A stretch of 64,000 bases of DNA. It comes from Tetrahymena thermophila SB210 (lineage: Eukaryota; Ciliophora; Oligohymenophorea; Hymenostomatida; Tetrahymenidae). Under the pieces are notes generated by a model. It was not told the origin of the DNA, searched no databases, and saw only the letters and a program-made list of their open reading frames with translations. Both the position numbers and the translations under genes were made by a program. Position 1 is the stretch's first letter. Each line of letters starts with the position of its first letter. The stretch covers positions 1 through 64,000 of the forward strand of contig NW_002476287.1 in assembly GCF_000189635.1 (NCBI RefSeq). The letters are read 5' to 3'. Positions 39,190 to 51,134 of the stretch are shown here, piece after piece.

Positions 39190-41860
39190 TCAAACTTTAG
39201 AGAAATAATTAAAGCTGGTGTAAACCTTATTTGTTGATTCATCATATTCGAGCATTTTTTTAATTTGAAGAAAAACGGTAAAGCCAAAAATAAAATTTTG
39301 CATTTTAGGAAAGCAGACATATAATTTATGGTTGACATAATTCACTGTGTGTTCTACACCTAGGTAATCATAGAGGGTTTTTAATATTTCCTTAGCTTCT
39401 AATGGGTCATAGGTATTTTTGATTTCAAAATGATCATAATTAAAGCCTTATTAAGCCTTATTCTTAAACGAAAATAAAATTGTTATTGGTGTGATTAGAT
39501 TTTCGATTTTGTACCAACTTTTTTCTTTATCTATTTTCAAAATAGTGAAGTTGTAGAGATTACCTATATACTCCATATCAATATTGTTTTCCCTGAAAGT
39601 TTTAACGACAGCATCCTTGAAAGATATTCTGTGTTAGCCATCAATTTTATAAACGATAAATGTATTTTTTGAATTTAGTTAACTAAACAGGCTTACATAT
39701 TTTTTCATAATAGAGGTGTTTAAGAAATCTTAGAATGAAACATTTGTTTCTGAATCCAAAAATTACTTTAATATTTAGAATCTCCAAGCACTAAGTTAGC
39801 CAAATAAATGATTCTACAAAAATTATTCTTTGTTTTTCTATTTTAATTTAGATAATTGCTTATTGTTTTAATCAGCAAAATTCTAGACCTAAGGATAATT
39901 TTCATCTACTGAATTGTTCTTCTTATCAAAAATACTAAGACAGCCTTCTTAGTTGTTCTTCTGCTATTGCTAATAACTTTTTGCAAAATTGTTGGTTCTT
40001 TTGAGGATAAATTCAGAATTTTAATTATATCTATTTGAATGCTCATTTGATTTTGCCAGTCTCTCATTATCATAAAATTATTTTTTTTCTGCCAATTAGC
40101 AATCGTCACTGTACCTTTTTTTAGCTAATAAATTTTTATATTAATAATCGAATCAAATTACAAAAAAAAAATATTTTTCCTTTTAAAAATTAAAAATTTG
40201 ATTTTAATTTGATAAACAAAAAAAATAAAAACCTTCAAACTCAACTGTTTTTTTAATTGGACTTATATCATAATGCTTAACTAAGAGTTATAAATGTTAT
40301 CTATATTCCTAAGGACAAAAAGTATCATTAAACTCCAAATAATCATATAAGTTAGGCTCATCTGTTTCACTAGCTCTCATTTCTTTTAGTTTAGAAACCT
40401 ACTCGCTCTTAAGTTTCTGATTTAAATTAGTATTTCTTATGTTGTATTGTTTTTCTTAGTTTTTATACACATAAAATATTTCCTAAGCCTTTCTGGGATT
40501 TATTGTTATGGTGATAATATAATCACTTTTACAGACTTCTCTGTAAGCACACTTGAATTAGTTGACAACACTCAACAGTTTGATTTAATGGCTTGGCTTT
40601 GGATGAACTTCAAGGAATATTTTATTCAAATATCCTATTACATTCTAATCATATAATTCCTTAAGTGAGATAGGCACAACTAATTTTAATAAAGTAGAAA
40701 TAAATACTCTTTTTTTTATTTTTAAATCAGTTTACTTTTATGAGAGAGATTGTGGATTCCAAAAAACATTATTCCTCCTCTGCAGTTAGCCAGTGAGCAG
40801 ATTGAATTTTTTATCAAATCAGTGTACTTAAAAATATGACCATTGCTAAAAGAAAAAAAGCAGAATTTATCTTTCTCTTCATCTAAAAAATAAAACAAAT
40901 AAAGAATTACTTTGTAAATAAGAATTAAAAAAAATTACCTTCATTAAACTTAACTTGCTCTCTGAAAAAGAAGAATTATCTCTCACTTAGTTATTTTAAA
41001 GGCTCACAAAAATACTCTTAACTTTGCAAGAACATTTCTCTAAGTTGTGTGAGATTGTTTTGCTCTTTAAAAGTTAGGTAATCAAAGAAGCGAAGTTATT
41101 TGGTGTCCTCATTGATTTTAAGTTCTGATAATAGCTACGAATTTAAAGCTTAATCGATAATGGAAACAATTTCTTCAATGGAACTCTAAATCTATTCTTT
41201 ACTTTTTGGGTTGAAAAGCTTTTACAAATAGATTGTATATATTTCTTCAATAATTTTATCATAATAACTCATAAATACTTATCTTTGTTTAAAGTATTCT
41301 TCAAGCTCTTTCTCTTCGAAAAATTCGTGGCAAGACTTGCTGTTCATGATGAAGAAGTGTTTAGTTTTTAATGCTAACATATTTTTTATTTCCAAATAGA
41401 GCTCTTTTGGCAAAGGACTGCTTTCATTCAAATAATTTCTGATTCTTGTTTCTATAGTGACTCCTAATACTTCGAGCATTTTAAGCATCACATTAGCATA
41501 TTCTTCATCCGAAATGTCCTTAACTATGTTATCAAAATTTATGCTAACACTTTTTTTACCAGTTGTAGTTGAGAGCTTCTATTGTAAATTGATAGTTAAA
41601 CTTTCACCAACATCTTGTTATATTTCGTCTTCATTCATAAAATCAGTTTCAATTTAGATGTCAAAGAAGTAGGGCTGATGGAGATTAGTATACTTCAAAA
41701 GTTTTTATCTCAGCAAGCTTGGGTTAGAAGAAAACTGATCAACTAAGTATTTAAGAGAGTAAATGTTCGTCTTACAAAATAGGTTTCCAACAGGTTGCTT
41801 AATTTAGTTAAAATTTAAAAGGCCTAGTGTTATTTCTTGATCTTCTGCTTTTCTCTTCAT
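39190..41860 (-). CDS. Schlafen-like AlbA_2-domain protein (816 aa)
   Basis: Exons on the minus strand: 41860-40939, 40882-40736, 40679-40233 and 40124-39190. They sum to 817 codons and stay in frame. The N-terminal 300 residues are helical and unfamiliar. The next segment, FREQVKFNE...FSNGHIFKYTDLIKNSICSLANCRGGIMFFGIHN (about residues 295-355), matches the Schlafen AlbA_2 pattern: an E-x-K-like strand, a helix with A/S-L-A-N, then R-G-G-I-M-F-F-G-I. The following part (YLNKIFLEVHPKP, YIITITINPRK, IFYVYKNQEKQYNIRNTN) fits the rest of that domain. The C-terminal 300 residues are unassigned. AlbA_2 proteins bind nucleic acid, and some Schlafens cleave tRNA. Whether the catalytic acidic residues are kept here is not clear to me, so function is open. 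Confidence 0.75.
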
Positions 41861-42729
41861 CTTATACAAAAAAGGCTTATTGCTCTAAAATTAGATTAAC
41901 TTTTTAATTTATATAAAATCAATAAATTACAAAATCTTAATTTTTGATCAAAATTTTAAACCAATTACTGATATCTTCTAAGCTAATTTATTTTTTTAGC
42001 TTGAAAAAGATTTGCTTAGCGAGAAAATTTAAATTTTATTACAATCTTTGTTTAAGTTCTACCTAACTTAATAGCACTTAGCTCAAAAAAATTATTCAAA
42101 AAAATTAATTCCCTTTTAAAAATAAACACATATTTAATACATGAATATTTTTAATATAAAGTTTTTAAATAAATGATTTAAACAAATCAATACAAATTGC
42201 ATGAAAGCATTCAAAAAAATTCACATAATTTTAAAGATTGATTTTTAAAATAAAAATAGATTTTTTTAATTTGTTTTAAAAAACAATTTTTCTATCAATT
42301 TATTTTTAACAAAAAAGATTTTAAAATTTATTTTTAACAAAAAAGATTTTAAAATTTATTTTTATCAAAAAAGATTTAAAAATTTTATTTTCAAAACAAA
42401 AGAATTTGATTTATTAATTTTTTTAAAATAAATAAGAGTTTAATTTCTCAATAGAATAAAAATCAAGCTAAATTTTGTATTTAGCTAGTTAATTAAAATA
42501 AATAAGTCTTTAAGTGATTGGTTGGTTTGATAATGGGAAAAAATAGAAAAACATTAAGGATATAAAAATAAACGGTTTTAAAATTAGATTAAAATTAATT
42601 ATATGTGTTTATTTAACCTTGCTTATAATTTTAAGATATATTTTAATAAATTATTTTTATTTGAATATTTAAATACTGTTTGGATATCGATCGCATTCTC
42701 TTTAATTATTTACATTTTTAATTTACTCT
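41861..42729. other. Intergenic with a 3-copy tandem repeat
   Basis: AT-rich, no gene. At about 42298-42395 a 29-bp unit (AACAAAAAAGATTTTAAAATTTATTTTT) occurs three times with small changes. It probably includes the promoter of the Schlafen-like gene near its right-hand neighbour's 3' end. Confidence 0.45.
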
Positions 42730-44475
42730 TCAAAAAATATTACACTTGCAACAACTATTGTTTGAGGTTGTGCTTTAAATAGGTTTTGATATGCTATCTA
42801 TTTCTTAATATTGCTAAACATCACCCTTTGGGTTTGTATATAAACTCACATTTTATGCTTTTGAAGGACTTGCTTGTTAATCGAAGAATAGCTATGAGTC
42901 ATTATCTATTGTTTTAAAGCTTACCATACTGCTTTAATCTATATTTCCATTTTCCTCTGGTACAGGAGCTTACAAATTATTTATTGTCTATTTTAAGGTA
43001 TTTTAAGGTGGCCTATTTATTTTTCACATAAATTTTATTGCAAATACTTAGCTCTTTATATTTAATTTTCTTTACCAAAAGGTTGTTTTGTTAGGTAATG
43101 TGCCTCCGTACTTCTCTTCGAGCTAGTCAGCATCTATGTAATCAAGCATTATATGGAAATCTTTCTTTTTCAAGATATTAATTTTTGCAGAAGTCTCTGG
43201 GTGAATAAAATCTACAAATATATATTTTTTGAGTTAATTAATCAAAAAATGTATTTACTTTTTATCAATGACCAAGCTCCTGAAAAGAGGAATGACGGAT
43301 TTGTTATAAACATTTTTTCAAGTGTGGAAGTAAAGTTTTTTGCCATAATTTAAACAATTTTATTTATTGTCTAGAACATAAATAAATTATTATTAAAAAC
43401 AAACTGCATAAATTAAATTCAATTAAATTAAGTATTTACAGCTAATTCTAAATCAGTTACTCCTTTTTCATTCGTTTCCAATATTACAACCCAGCTCTCT
43501 ACATATCCCTTTACGAATTCTATTTTTGAAACTTTAGTGAGCAAGTTGCAAATCGCTGAAAGGTAGATTTCAACTGGAGTCTTTAAATTTAAGTTAAAAA
43601 ATAATCAGATATTTCTTTCTATTTTGCATATTTATATTTATATTTATTTACTTTTTTAGGATTTACTTTCCACATATTAAGTACTACTACTGGTCTAAAC
43701 TATTTGTCTCTCCCTAAATGATAGAATACTCCTTCTTGCTGTTAATACAAAGAAAATAGATGAATAATTAAATCTTCTTTCTAGTGATGTATTTATTAGT
43801 AAATTATTCATTCTCAAAGGCAATAACTATTATTGAGATAAAGAAAAATAAACTCTCTACCAATATTTCTAATGCTTGTTTATTCATCTTGTGCATAATG
43901 GGATTTCTCCTCCATTCCAAGTGCATTTTGAGAGATTCTATGGATTTCTTCAAATCAAAACCACCTGAATAACAATACTTCAATGTCTATGCATCATCCC
44001 AACTAATTTATGTTTAAAATTTTAATGCTCAACTTTAAATAATCTTCTTTTCTAACTAATTTTTATACACCAATCATTTGATTGTATAATTTATTAAAGT
44101 GGATTATTTACTCTTCGGGTAATTCGATATTTTCGTTTTCTATTTGTTCCTTTAACTATTTTTAGTGTCTCTTTTCGAATTCTGAATACTCAACTCCGTA
44201 GAATATTCTTCTGTAGTGGCTATTTCCGTCCGTGTGGTAGCAGTAATAATCTAATTAATACAAAATCGTTAACATTTCTAATAGCTCACTCAGTCAAAAC
44301 AAAAGGATATAATCAAATTAATATGTAAATAATCCTGTAAAATAATGCCCGATGAATCAGCTTTTATGTAATTTTTATTACCAGAATGCTTTACATTATA
44401 AACTTCTTCAGGCTGCTTTAAATAAGACAAGTCTTCTTCCTCAATAAACTCCCAAACAATCTCCTTTTTGGCCAT
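42730..44475 (-). CDS. Sec14-like CRAL-TRIO lipid-transfer protein with C-terminal CaaX-like box
   Basis: Phospholipid-transfer family. Exons (minus): 44475-44382, 44277-44034, 44002-43861, 43738-43652, 43580-43440, 43370-43259, 43211-43076 and 43012-42730; 412 aa, all phases agree. CRAL-TRIO_N: DDAQTLKYCYSGGFDLKKSIESLKMHLEWRR. Lipid domain: EGVFYHLGRDKQFRPVVVLN, ILETNEKGVTDLELA, TINKIVQIMAKNFTSTLEKMFITNPSFLFSGAW, HPETSAKINIL, then the hallmark LEEKYGGTLPNKTTFWPP. The tail is polar and ends NSCCKCNIF, TGA. The last four residues, CNIF, fit a CaaX prenylation box, with two extra Cys nearby. The second intron would be only 31 nt and is the least sure border. The signature motifs make the family call firm; prenylation is inferred. 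Confidence 0.9.
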
Positions 44476-45781
44476 CTCTTATTATATTTGTATATATCTA
44501 TCTATCTATCTACGCTAAAAAGCTTTGGTATGTTTTATTTAACAATCTTTGAAGGAATTTTCAAAAGTAATTTAATATGTAATAATTAAATAAAAATTTA
44601 TTTATCAAAAAGTTATAGCATTTGATTCTTGCTATTATCTAAATATATATTAACTCTTTATTAATTAATGTATGTATTCAGCTTTTAAAATTTTTCAAAT
44701 AAGCAAAAAAAAACATTATTTTTTACTTTTTCATAGATTCCTTTATTCTTTCTAACAATTAATAAAGACCTCATCGCATGAATAGTAAAATTTACTTAAC
44801 AATTGTGTTAATTATCACTTATAGCCAGTATTAAAATTTTCAGTTTTCTTGTTTGTTTAACGATTTTAAAAAATAAATTTGGCATGCATTCATAAATAAA
44901 TAAATAATATTTTAAAATATCAATATGACCCTTTAAAAATATTATTAGTATTTTTGATATTTAAAAGCACTTCATGATTTACCTTAAAAATATTTTTGTT
45001 AGAAAAGTTTAATTTTTATTGTGGTTGGTAATTTCTTCATTTTAAATTCAATAATTAGTTATCAACTTAAATTATAAAAAAATATTATTTATTGAATGAA
45101 AAAAATATTTTAAATTTATATTTTTATTTTATTATTAAAAATTTTTAAATAAAAAAATAATTTGAATTGAAATAATTTTATTTATTCTCAAATAAAAATA
45201 TTTGTTTATTTTTGGAAAAAATGAATTACGAAATTAAGATATATATATATCTGTTTAAAAACCATCCATATATTTTCAATGCCAAATATCTTGCTGGTTT
45301 CTAAATACCAATAAATTCAATTTGTAAATTAAAGGAAACCATTAAATTTTTGATCATTAATTTATTGCATACATATGCTGATCAAATTGATTTTAGGACC
45401 ATAAGATTTTTTACAAAGTTATAATAAATATGTTTATGGATAAATTGAGTCAGTCAAACTTTTTTTTTGTATCTAATTTTTTGATGATCTTAGACAAATT
45501 ATTAGTTAATTAGAACGATTCAGGCGCACACATTCATGCAGATCACAAATAAATAAATAGATAGATAGATGACTTGAATCTCTATTAATGAATGAATTAA
45601 TCTATCTATTAAAATAGTAATAAAAAATAGATAGAATGAACATTTATAATTTAAATAATTCATATCAAATCAACAATTTGGTTGTAAATTAATATAAGTT
45701 AAAGGTACATAAGAAGAATTTCTTAACTAAACCAAAAATACAAGCAAATCAAATCTATTTACAAGTAAATATATATCAAAA
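44476..45781. other. Intergenic between divergent genes
   Basis: About 1.3 kb, AT-rich, with short runs of TATC/GATA (44490-44512, 45555-45571) and ATATATATATAT near 45240. It should hold promoters for the Sec14-like (-) and FAM221-like (+) genes. No gene seen. Confidence 0.4.
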
Positions 45782-46837
45782 ATGGCTGAAAGATTAGTTA
45801 TAAATTCAGACGCAGCTAAGCACGTTTAGGCATATTTAGAATATCAATAACTCGTAGGTGATTACCATAATAATGGTCAACTTATGTCAGAAAAAGAATT
45901 CGAAGAATTCAAAAAGAATTATCGCGAGAAAGCTAAGAATAGAATTTACTGCAGTTGGCGTAATGAAAGAGGTTAGGATTGTAAAATGGTCGGTCCTGCC
46001 ACTAAATGCTTCTGCGATCACAGATTCAAAGATCATGAGTACTTAGATCCAAAGGACAAAACAAAAGTTCACTGCAAAGTACCAAAATGCAATTGCAAAT
46101 GCTATTATTACATTCCTGCATATGGTTCTTATGATTTTAAATGTCTTTGCAAACACTCATACAGAGATCACGATAATATCAAGAAAATCTGTAACAATAA
46201 ATGTGGTTGTTCAGGTAACTATTTATTATTAATAATTCATTCAAAAAATCTTCAAAACTCTGTGTTTAACTTCTTTTCTATACAATTATATTTTAGGATT
46301 CTCCAGTACTTGGAGTTGTTCATGCGGATCTAAATTTGCTGGACACACTACAGTAATGGAAACCAGAGAAGATAGAATTCGTTTAGGAAAACCTGTTGAT
46401 GATATGGATCGTCTCACTGACGAATTGAATGTACCTGTCAATATGGGAGGTTTAACAAGCTTCTAAGTAAATTTTTATTTTTGATATAATTGCATTAAAA
46501 TGGAAAAAAAAAAATTGAATCAAAAACATTTTATTTAATTAAAATTCAGCAATTAGTAACTGGTGGCGATAGATATGAATAAATGATTGACAAAATGGGA
46601 TAAAATGCAATTACTGGGCCTCCTTAACAAGGAATGTTAACTGGTCCTCCTGGTCATTAAAGAACTGGAAGCAATAAATTAATGTTAGGAAATGGATAAT
46701 AATAATAACAAGGAAATAATCAAATGTAACTTTATGGAAATTAATAGTAAGAAGTTAGTGCGCTTTCTCTTTTCAATACTCCTCATCAATTCGCAAGAGC
46801 AAAAACTATGCCAGTAAGACCAGCTATAAAGCGTTGA
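45782..46837 (+). CDS. FAM221-like cysteine-rich protein (296 aa)
   Basis: Exons 45782-46214, 46297-46466 and 46550-46837, with phases consistent and 297 codons in total. The middle of the protein is a dense Cys/His region typical of the FAM221 family: YCSWRNERGQDCK, GPATKCFCDHRFKDHEYL, KVHCKVPKCNCKCYYYIPAYGSYDFKCLCKHSYRDHD, CNNKCGCSG, WSCSCGSKFAGHTTVMET. The repeated C-x-C-x-H-x-x-x-H spacing suggests metal binding. After FAGHTTVMETREDR there is a shorter conserved stretch ending LNVPVNMGGLTSF, then a Gln/Gly/Pro-rich tail (GPPQQG, GNGQQQQQGNNQ) likely to be disordered. The molecular role of FAM221 proteins is not established. The family assignment rests on the Cys/His pattern and the VPVNMGG-type block. 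Confidence 0.85.
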
Positions 46838-49209
46838 TAAAAAGAAGCACGAAAATAAAAAAATTATATAATACTTTAAAATATCTACCTATATATTGAA
46901 AACTTTATACATATATATTACATCTTGTAATTTTTAATTTTAAGTAAAATTATAATTATTTTATTCAATTATATAATTAATTTTAATTCTTCAATTTTTA
47001 AATAACCAGCCAAGACTACATTTTTTAAAAAACAATTTAATTAAAAATGTTTTTATATCTTTTAAATAATTTATGTAAAATATATATCAAATATCAAAAT
47101 CACAAAAAAAATTAAGTAAATTTTAAATATCAAATAGCAAATTTACAATACAAACTGCTTACTTGAACATTTATCAGCTAATATAAAATGAAAATTAATA
47201 TTTTTTTTAGTAATTAACAAATTTAATTGAAATTAACAAATTATCAAGAGTTTTGAGAATTGCTTTAAAAAGTATTGAATTCAAATACAACAAAAATTTA
47301 CTAGAATTTATATAACACTAATAGAAAAATGTTATATTGTTTAATGAATAACTAATTATATATGTATGCTTTAATAAAATTTAAAACATATTTTACTAAT
47401 TTAATTTTTATTTTAAAATAATAAAATTGTTTGGTTATATAATAAATATATAAATACATTTCATTTTTTTAGAGGAAATTAAAATAATTTATGAGTTATT
47501 AAAAAAAGTATTTTAAAATTAATAATAATAAAATTTATTCTTTAAATTTAACATTAAAAAAATAAATAAAAGCTTAAATTATTATTTTGAATATTTTTTT
47601 ATTATTAAAAATATTTATTGAATTTTATGAATTATTAAAATTATTTATAATATTAATAAATTTTTTTCAAAATTAATTAAAAAACAATTTATATTTTAAT
47701 CTATTTTATAACAAAATTATGGCATCTAAATCTAAAAATTATAAAATCTACAGTAAATATTTAATAAATAATATTTTTTATAAACTTTTCTACACTATTT
47801 TATCTAATAATCAATATAAATTATTAATTTAGTTTTAAAAAAATAAAAATATTATAATCTTATTAAGCAAAATAAATAACTAATAGCAAATTTAATTCTT
47901 TGTTTTTCTTTTAAGCTTAAAAAATAATAAAAACTACTTTATTACTAAATTTAAAGAATTTTAGAAGTTAGTAATTCTTCTTTATAAGTGTAAAAAGCAA
48001 ATATAAGTAAATTTTCTTGTTTTAAATTATAAATAGATATTTAAAAATGGTTGAAAATTAAGTAGATTTTATTTACTTTAAATTTAATCGTGGCCATAAT
48101 TATTTGAGAAGCTAAAATGATTATTTTTTGTTTAAAAAAATATATTTCTAAAAAAGTATTAAATTCTCAATTTATTTAACTAGTCAGAAAAATTTTTATA
48201 ATTATAGCATCTATTTCTGATCATTTAGATATTTTTATTTAATCCTAATTAATTCTAAGAAAAGTAAGAAATAAGAATTATTTATTACAAGTCAGAGGCT
48301 TAAAGGCTAAATTAGAAAATTAAATGTAGACAATTCCTCCTTCGATAAATATACATAATATTAGCAACATTTTGCTAGGTATATATAAAAAAATTAACAT
48401 AGCTTTAATTTAAATGTATTTACTTCTTAAATTGGGTACTTTAAGTGTGATAAATGTTTCTATTAATTAAATTAACCTTAAGCTTTAAAAAATTTTGATC
48501 GTATTTAATTAATTAATATCAGCTTTAAATTACATAAACTTTTACACATTAAATTTTTTCTTTCTTTAATAATTAAGTATTTCCTACTTAATTAATTACT
48601 ATTGAAATAAAATGTGTCATTTGATTTTTACTTAATTCAAAAAAATGAATTATCTATAAATTTAAAGAAAGTCTTTCTATTTACTTAATAAAAAACCATT
48701 TAAATGGGGCATTCTTTTAATTAAAAAGACAATTTGATCTTTTAATTAATTCTATTTTTTTATTTATTTTATCTACTATATTACTTCTTTATAACATGAT
48801 ACTTACTTACTTACTAATTATTGTATTTTAAAAGCTTAATAATAGACAAAAATATTTGAAACAACTAGGTAAAGAGTGTCTAACATATGAGGGTTTACAT
48901 TGAAAAATAAAAATTTATTTTTGGCTATCAGATTTATCAATTTTTATTTTATTTTTCTCAAAGAAAATTAGTAATAAGAATTTTTAGTTTGAATTCATCG
49001 GTAAAATAAATAAAAAGTATAAGCTTTTATCTTTCTCAATTAATTAACAAAATTATTATATTTAAATAAATGTAAATTGTTAATTTAAATACTTAAACCC
49101 AAATCCCCAAGTATAATAAATATGATATCAATTAATAACTCTAAATAAATATTTTAAAGCTAAGATTAAAATAAGTGTTAGATAAGTAAGTACTTAAAAA
49201 AAATATAAA
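46838..49209. other. Large intergenic region, mostly without signal
   Basis: About 2.4 kb of AT-rich sequence. One weak coding-like piece: at about 48232-48375 (+) the frame reads ITSQRLKGQIRKLNVDNSSFDKYTQYQQHFAR. It faintly resembles the coiled-coil segment of Get1/WRB proteins, but flanking exons with the expected membrane helices were not found. I do not call a gene. Nothing else recognised. Confidence 0.35.
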
Positions 49210-50319
49210 ATGTATCCCTAATAACCTTATCAGTAATACCCTTAACAACCTCAAGTGTATCCTCAACAGCCTCAAGGATATCCTCCACAATAGCCTTAGA
49301 TGTACCCCTAGTAGCCCCAAATGCATCCTTAGTAGTACCCTTAACAAGGACCTTACTAATAATATCCTTAACAACCTCAAATGCATCCCTAATAGCCCTA
49401 TCCCTAACAATAATATCCTTAGTAGCCATAAACATGCCATTAATAAAATAATAGCTGCTAACGTCCTAAATACAATAAATATCAGAACTAACCTCCTACA
49501 GAAGAATAGCTAAAAAGAGACCAAGAAATGCTTGAAAAAGGTTAAAACATGATGTCAAAAGGAGTGGATAGTATGAATGCAGCTATGGATAAATTTATGA
49601 ATTTTAATAGCAATGCTACTCAATAGTAAGTAGGAGGCATGCCTGGAGGTATGTAAGGAGGAATGTTCGGAATGGGTGGCATGTAAGGAGGAATGTTCGG
49701 AATGGGTGGCATGTAAGGAGGAATGTTTGGAATGGGTGGCATGTAAGGTGGAATGTTTGCAAATAAGAACAACTAAAGTGAAGCTTCCAATAATAATAGT
49801 TTAAGCTAAAGCTCTTATAACTCAAAAAATCCTTACACTAACAGTTTACCAACTGCAACAAACAGAAGTGAAGTAAAAGGAAAAGATGATCACGAAAACT
49901 CAACATTTTTTGATCACCTGTAATAGTAGGGTGTTAAGAGTACTCCTGTTTATCCTCATTTGAATAGCATTAAGATTTATCACACTGATAACATGATAGT
50001 GGGTATTGAATGCACATACAAATTTAAGGGTGAGAATTCTATTGTAGGACCATTTGTTAGTAAAGGTACTTTTAATGGAGATGTATAAACAAAAGAATTT
50101 TAGTTGTAATACGGAGAAAGCATTTCTGAAATTTCAGGTAGATGTGGTGACTCTATTGACCGTTTGATGATTAAGACAGACAAAGGAAACTGTATTGAAG
50201 TTGGAGGAAATGGTGGCTCTCCTTTCTCAAATATAGTAAAATCTGTTTATAATCCTCTTATTGGATTTGGTGGATCTACTCGTGAATTCTTAGATTCACT
50301 ATACATTGTTTATCTTTGA
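49210..50319 (+). CDS. Jacalin-like lectin protein with YPQQP-repeat N-terminus (369 aa)
   Basis: A single frame of 370 codons. Residues 1-80 are Pro/Gln/Tyr repeats (YPQQP, QPQMHPQQ, QGYPPQQ), where most Gln are TAA/TAG/CAA codons. Next is a short helical part (EEQLKRDQEMLEKGQNMMSKGVDSMNAAMDKFM). After it come four copies of GGMQGGMFGM (about 140-185), a Ser/Asn linker, and a C-terminal jacalin-type beta-prism domain (about 240-369). That domain shows LNSIKIYHTDNMIVGIECTYKF, QLQYGESISEISGRCGDSIDRLMIKTDKG, GGNGGSPFS and LIGFGGSTREFLDSLYIVYL; the last is the usual end of the fold. Jacalin domains bind sugars. No signal peptide seen, so the protein may be cytosolic or leave by another route. 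Open frames on the opposite strand at 49141-49825 are shadows of the repeats. Confidence 0.88.
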
Positions 50320-51134
50320 TTTTTCAAAAAAGGATCATTAAATAATTTATTTAATTTTATTATTTAAGAATATTTTTATTTTACTCGTTTTGTTTTTTGG
50401 ATTTTCAAATTTAAATTTATCAATTCTAAAAACCAAAAATTTTTTCTAAATTTCAGCTTTCGTATTCAATTTAATATTTTGATAAAGTGAAAATATATAT
50501 ATTTTCCTTTAAATATTAAGTTTAAATTAAATTATTGTCATTATAGATTAAATAAATATTTTTATGTATTATTTTTTAAAAATTTAGATAAATGCAAAGC
50601 AACTTTATAATATTTTAATTAATATAGTTAAACTTGAATAATTAATGTCTACATTAAATTTGTTGACAAATTCTATAAATAAATAAATTAAAAAAATAGT
50701 TAAATACTTCAAAATTAGTTTTAAATATTATTATTATTATGTATTTATGTTTCTGGATTAATAATTTTATTTAATTATTTATTTAAATTTTAATCCTTTT
50801 TTCAGTAATAAGATCAGGTCGTTTTAGGTAGAATTTAAGAGCATACTTATTAATAGGTGTAGATATTTGCATCTTAACACAAATTTTAAATTAAAAAATT
50901 AAATAATTAAAATTTTTTATTTCAGAATTTTGTCAAAACTCTTGATTTTTGAGTACGAAAATTTTTCAAAAAAAAGACACGTTATATAAATGAATGCATG
51001 ATTTATATTATTTCAAATTTTACATTGTGAATTTACAGATTTTTAAAAACTCAAAAATAATGCTATTTTAAGCTTTATTTGATAAATAATTAAGATATAT
51101 TTTTTTTTCGCCTTTTGTAAATTAAATAGGCATT
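50320..51134. other. Intergenic between convergent genes
   Basis: AT-rich. From about 51000 it resembles the 3' flank of the LRR genes (inverted). No gene or clear signal otherwise. Confidence 0.4.

Noticed and set aside
41279-41657. Short standard-code frames on both strands
   Set aside because: The minus-strand frame is a piece of the Schlafen-like gene cut at TAA/TAG codons that read as Gln; the plus-strand one is its shadow.
48047-48380. Possible Get1/WRB-like gene
   Set aside because: Only a short coiled-coil-like segment resembles the family; an in-frame TGA intervenes, and the expected membrane helices are missing.
49141-49440. Open frames on the minus strand over the Pro/Gln repeat region
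   Set aside because: They mirror the plus-strand YPQQP repeats of the jacalin gene, give low-complexity Leu/Arg or Asp/Val repeats, and lack any family features.
49616-49825. Minus-strand frame with repeated TCHPFQTFLL
   Set aside because: It is the antisense of the GGMQGGMFGM repeats in the jacalin-lectin gene.
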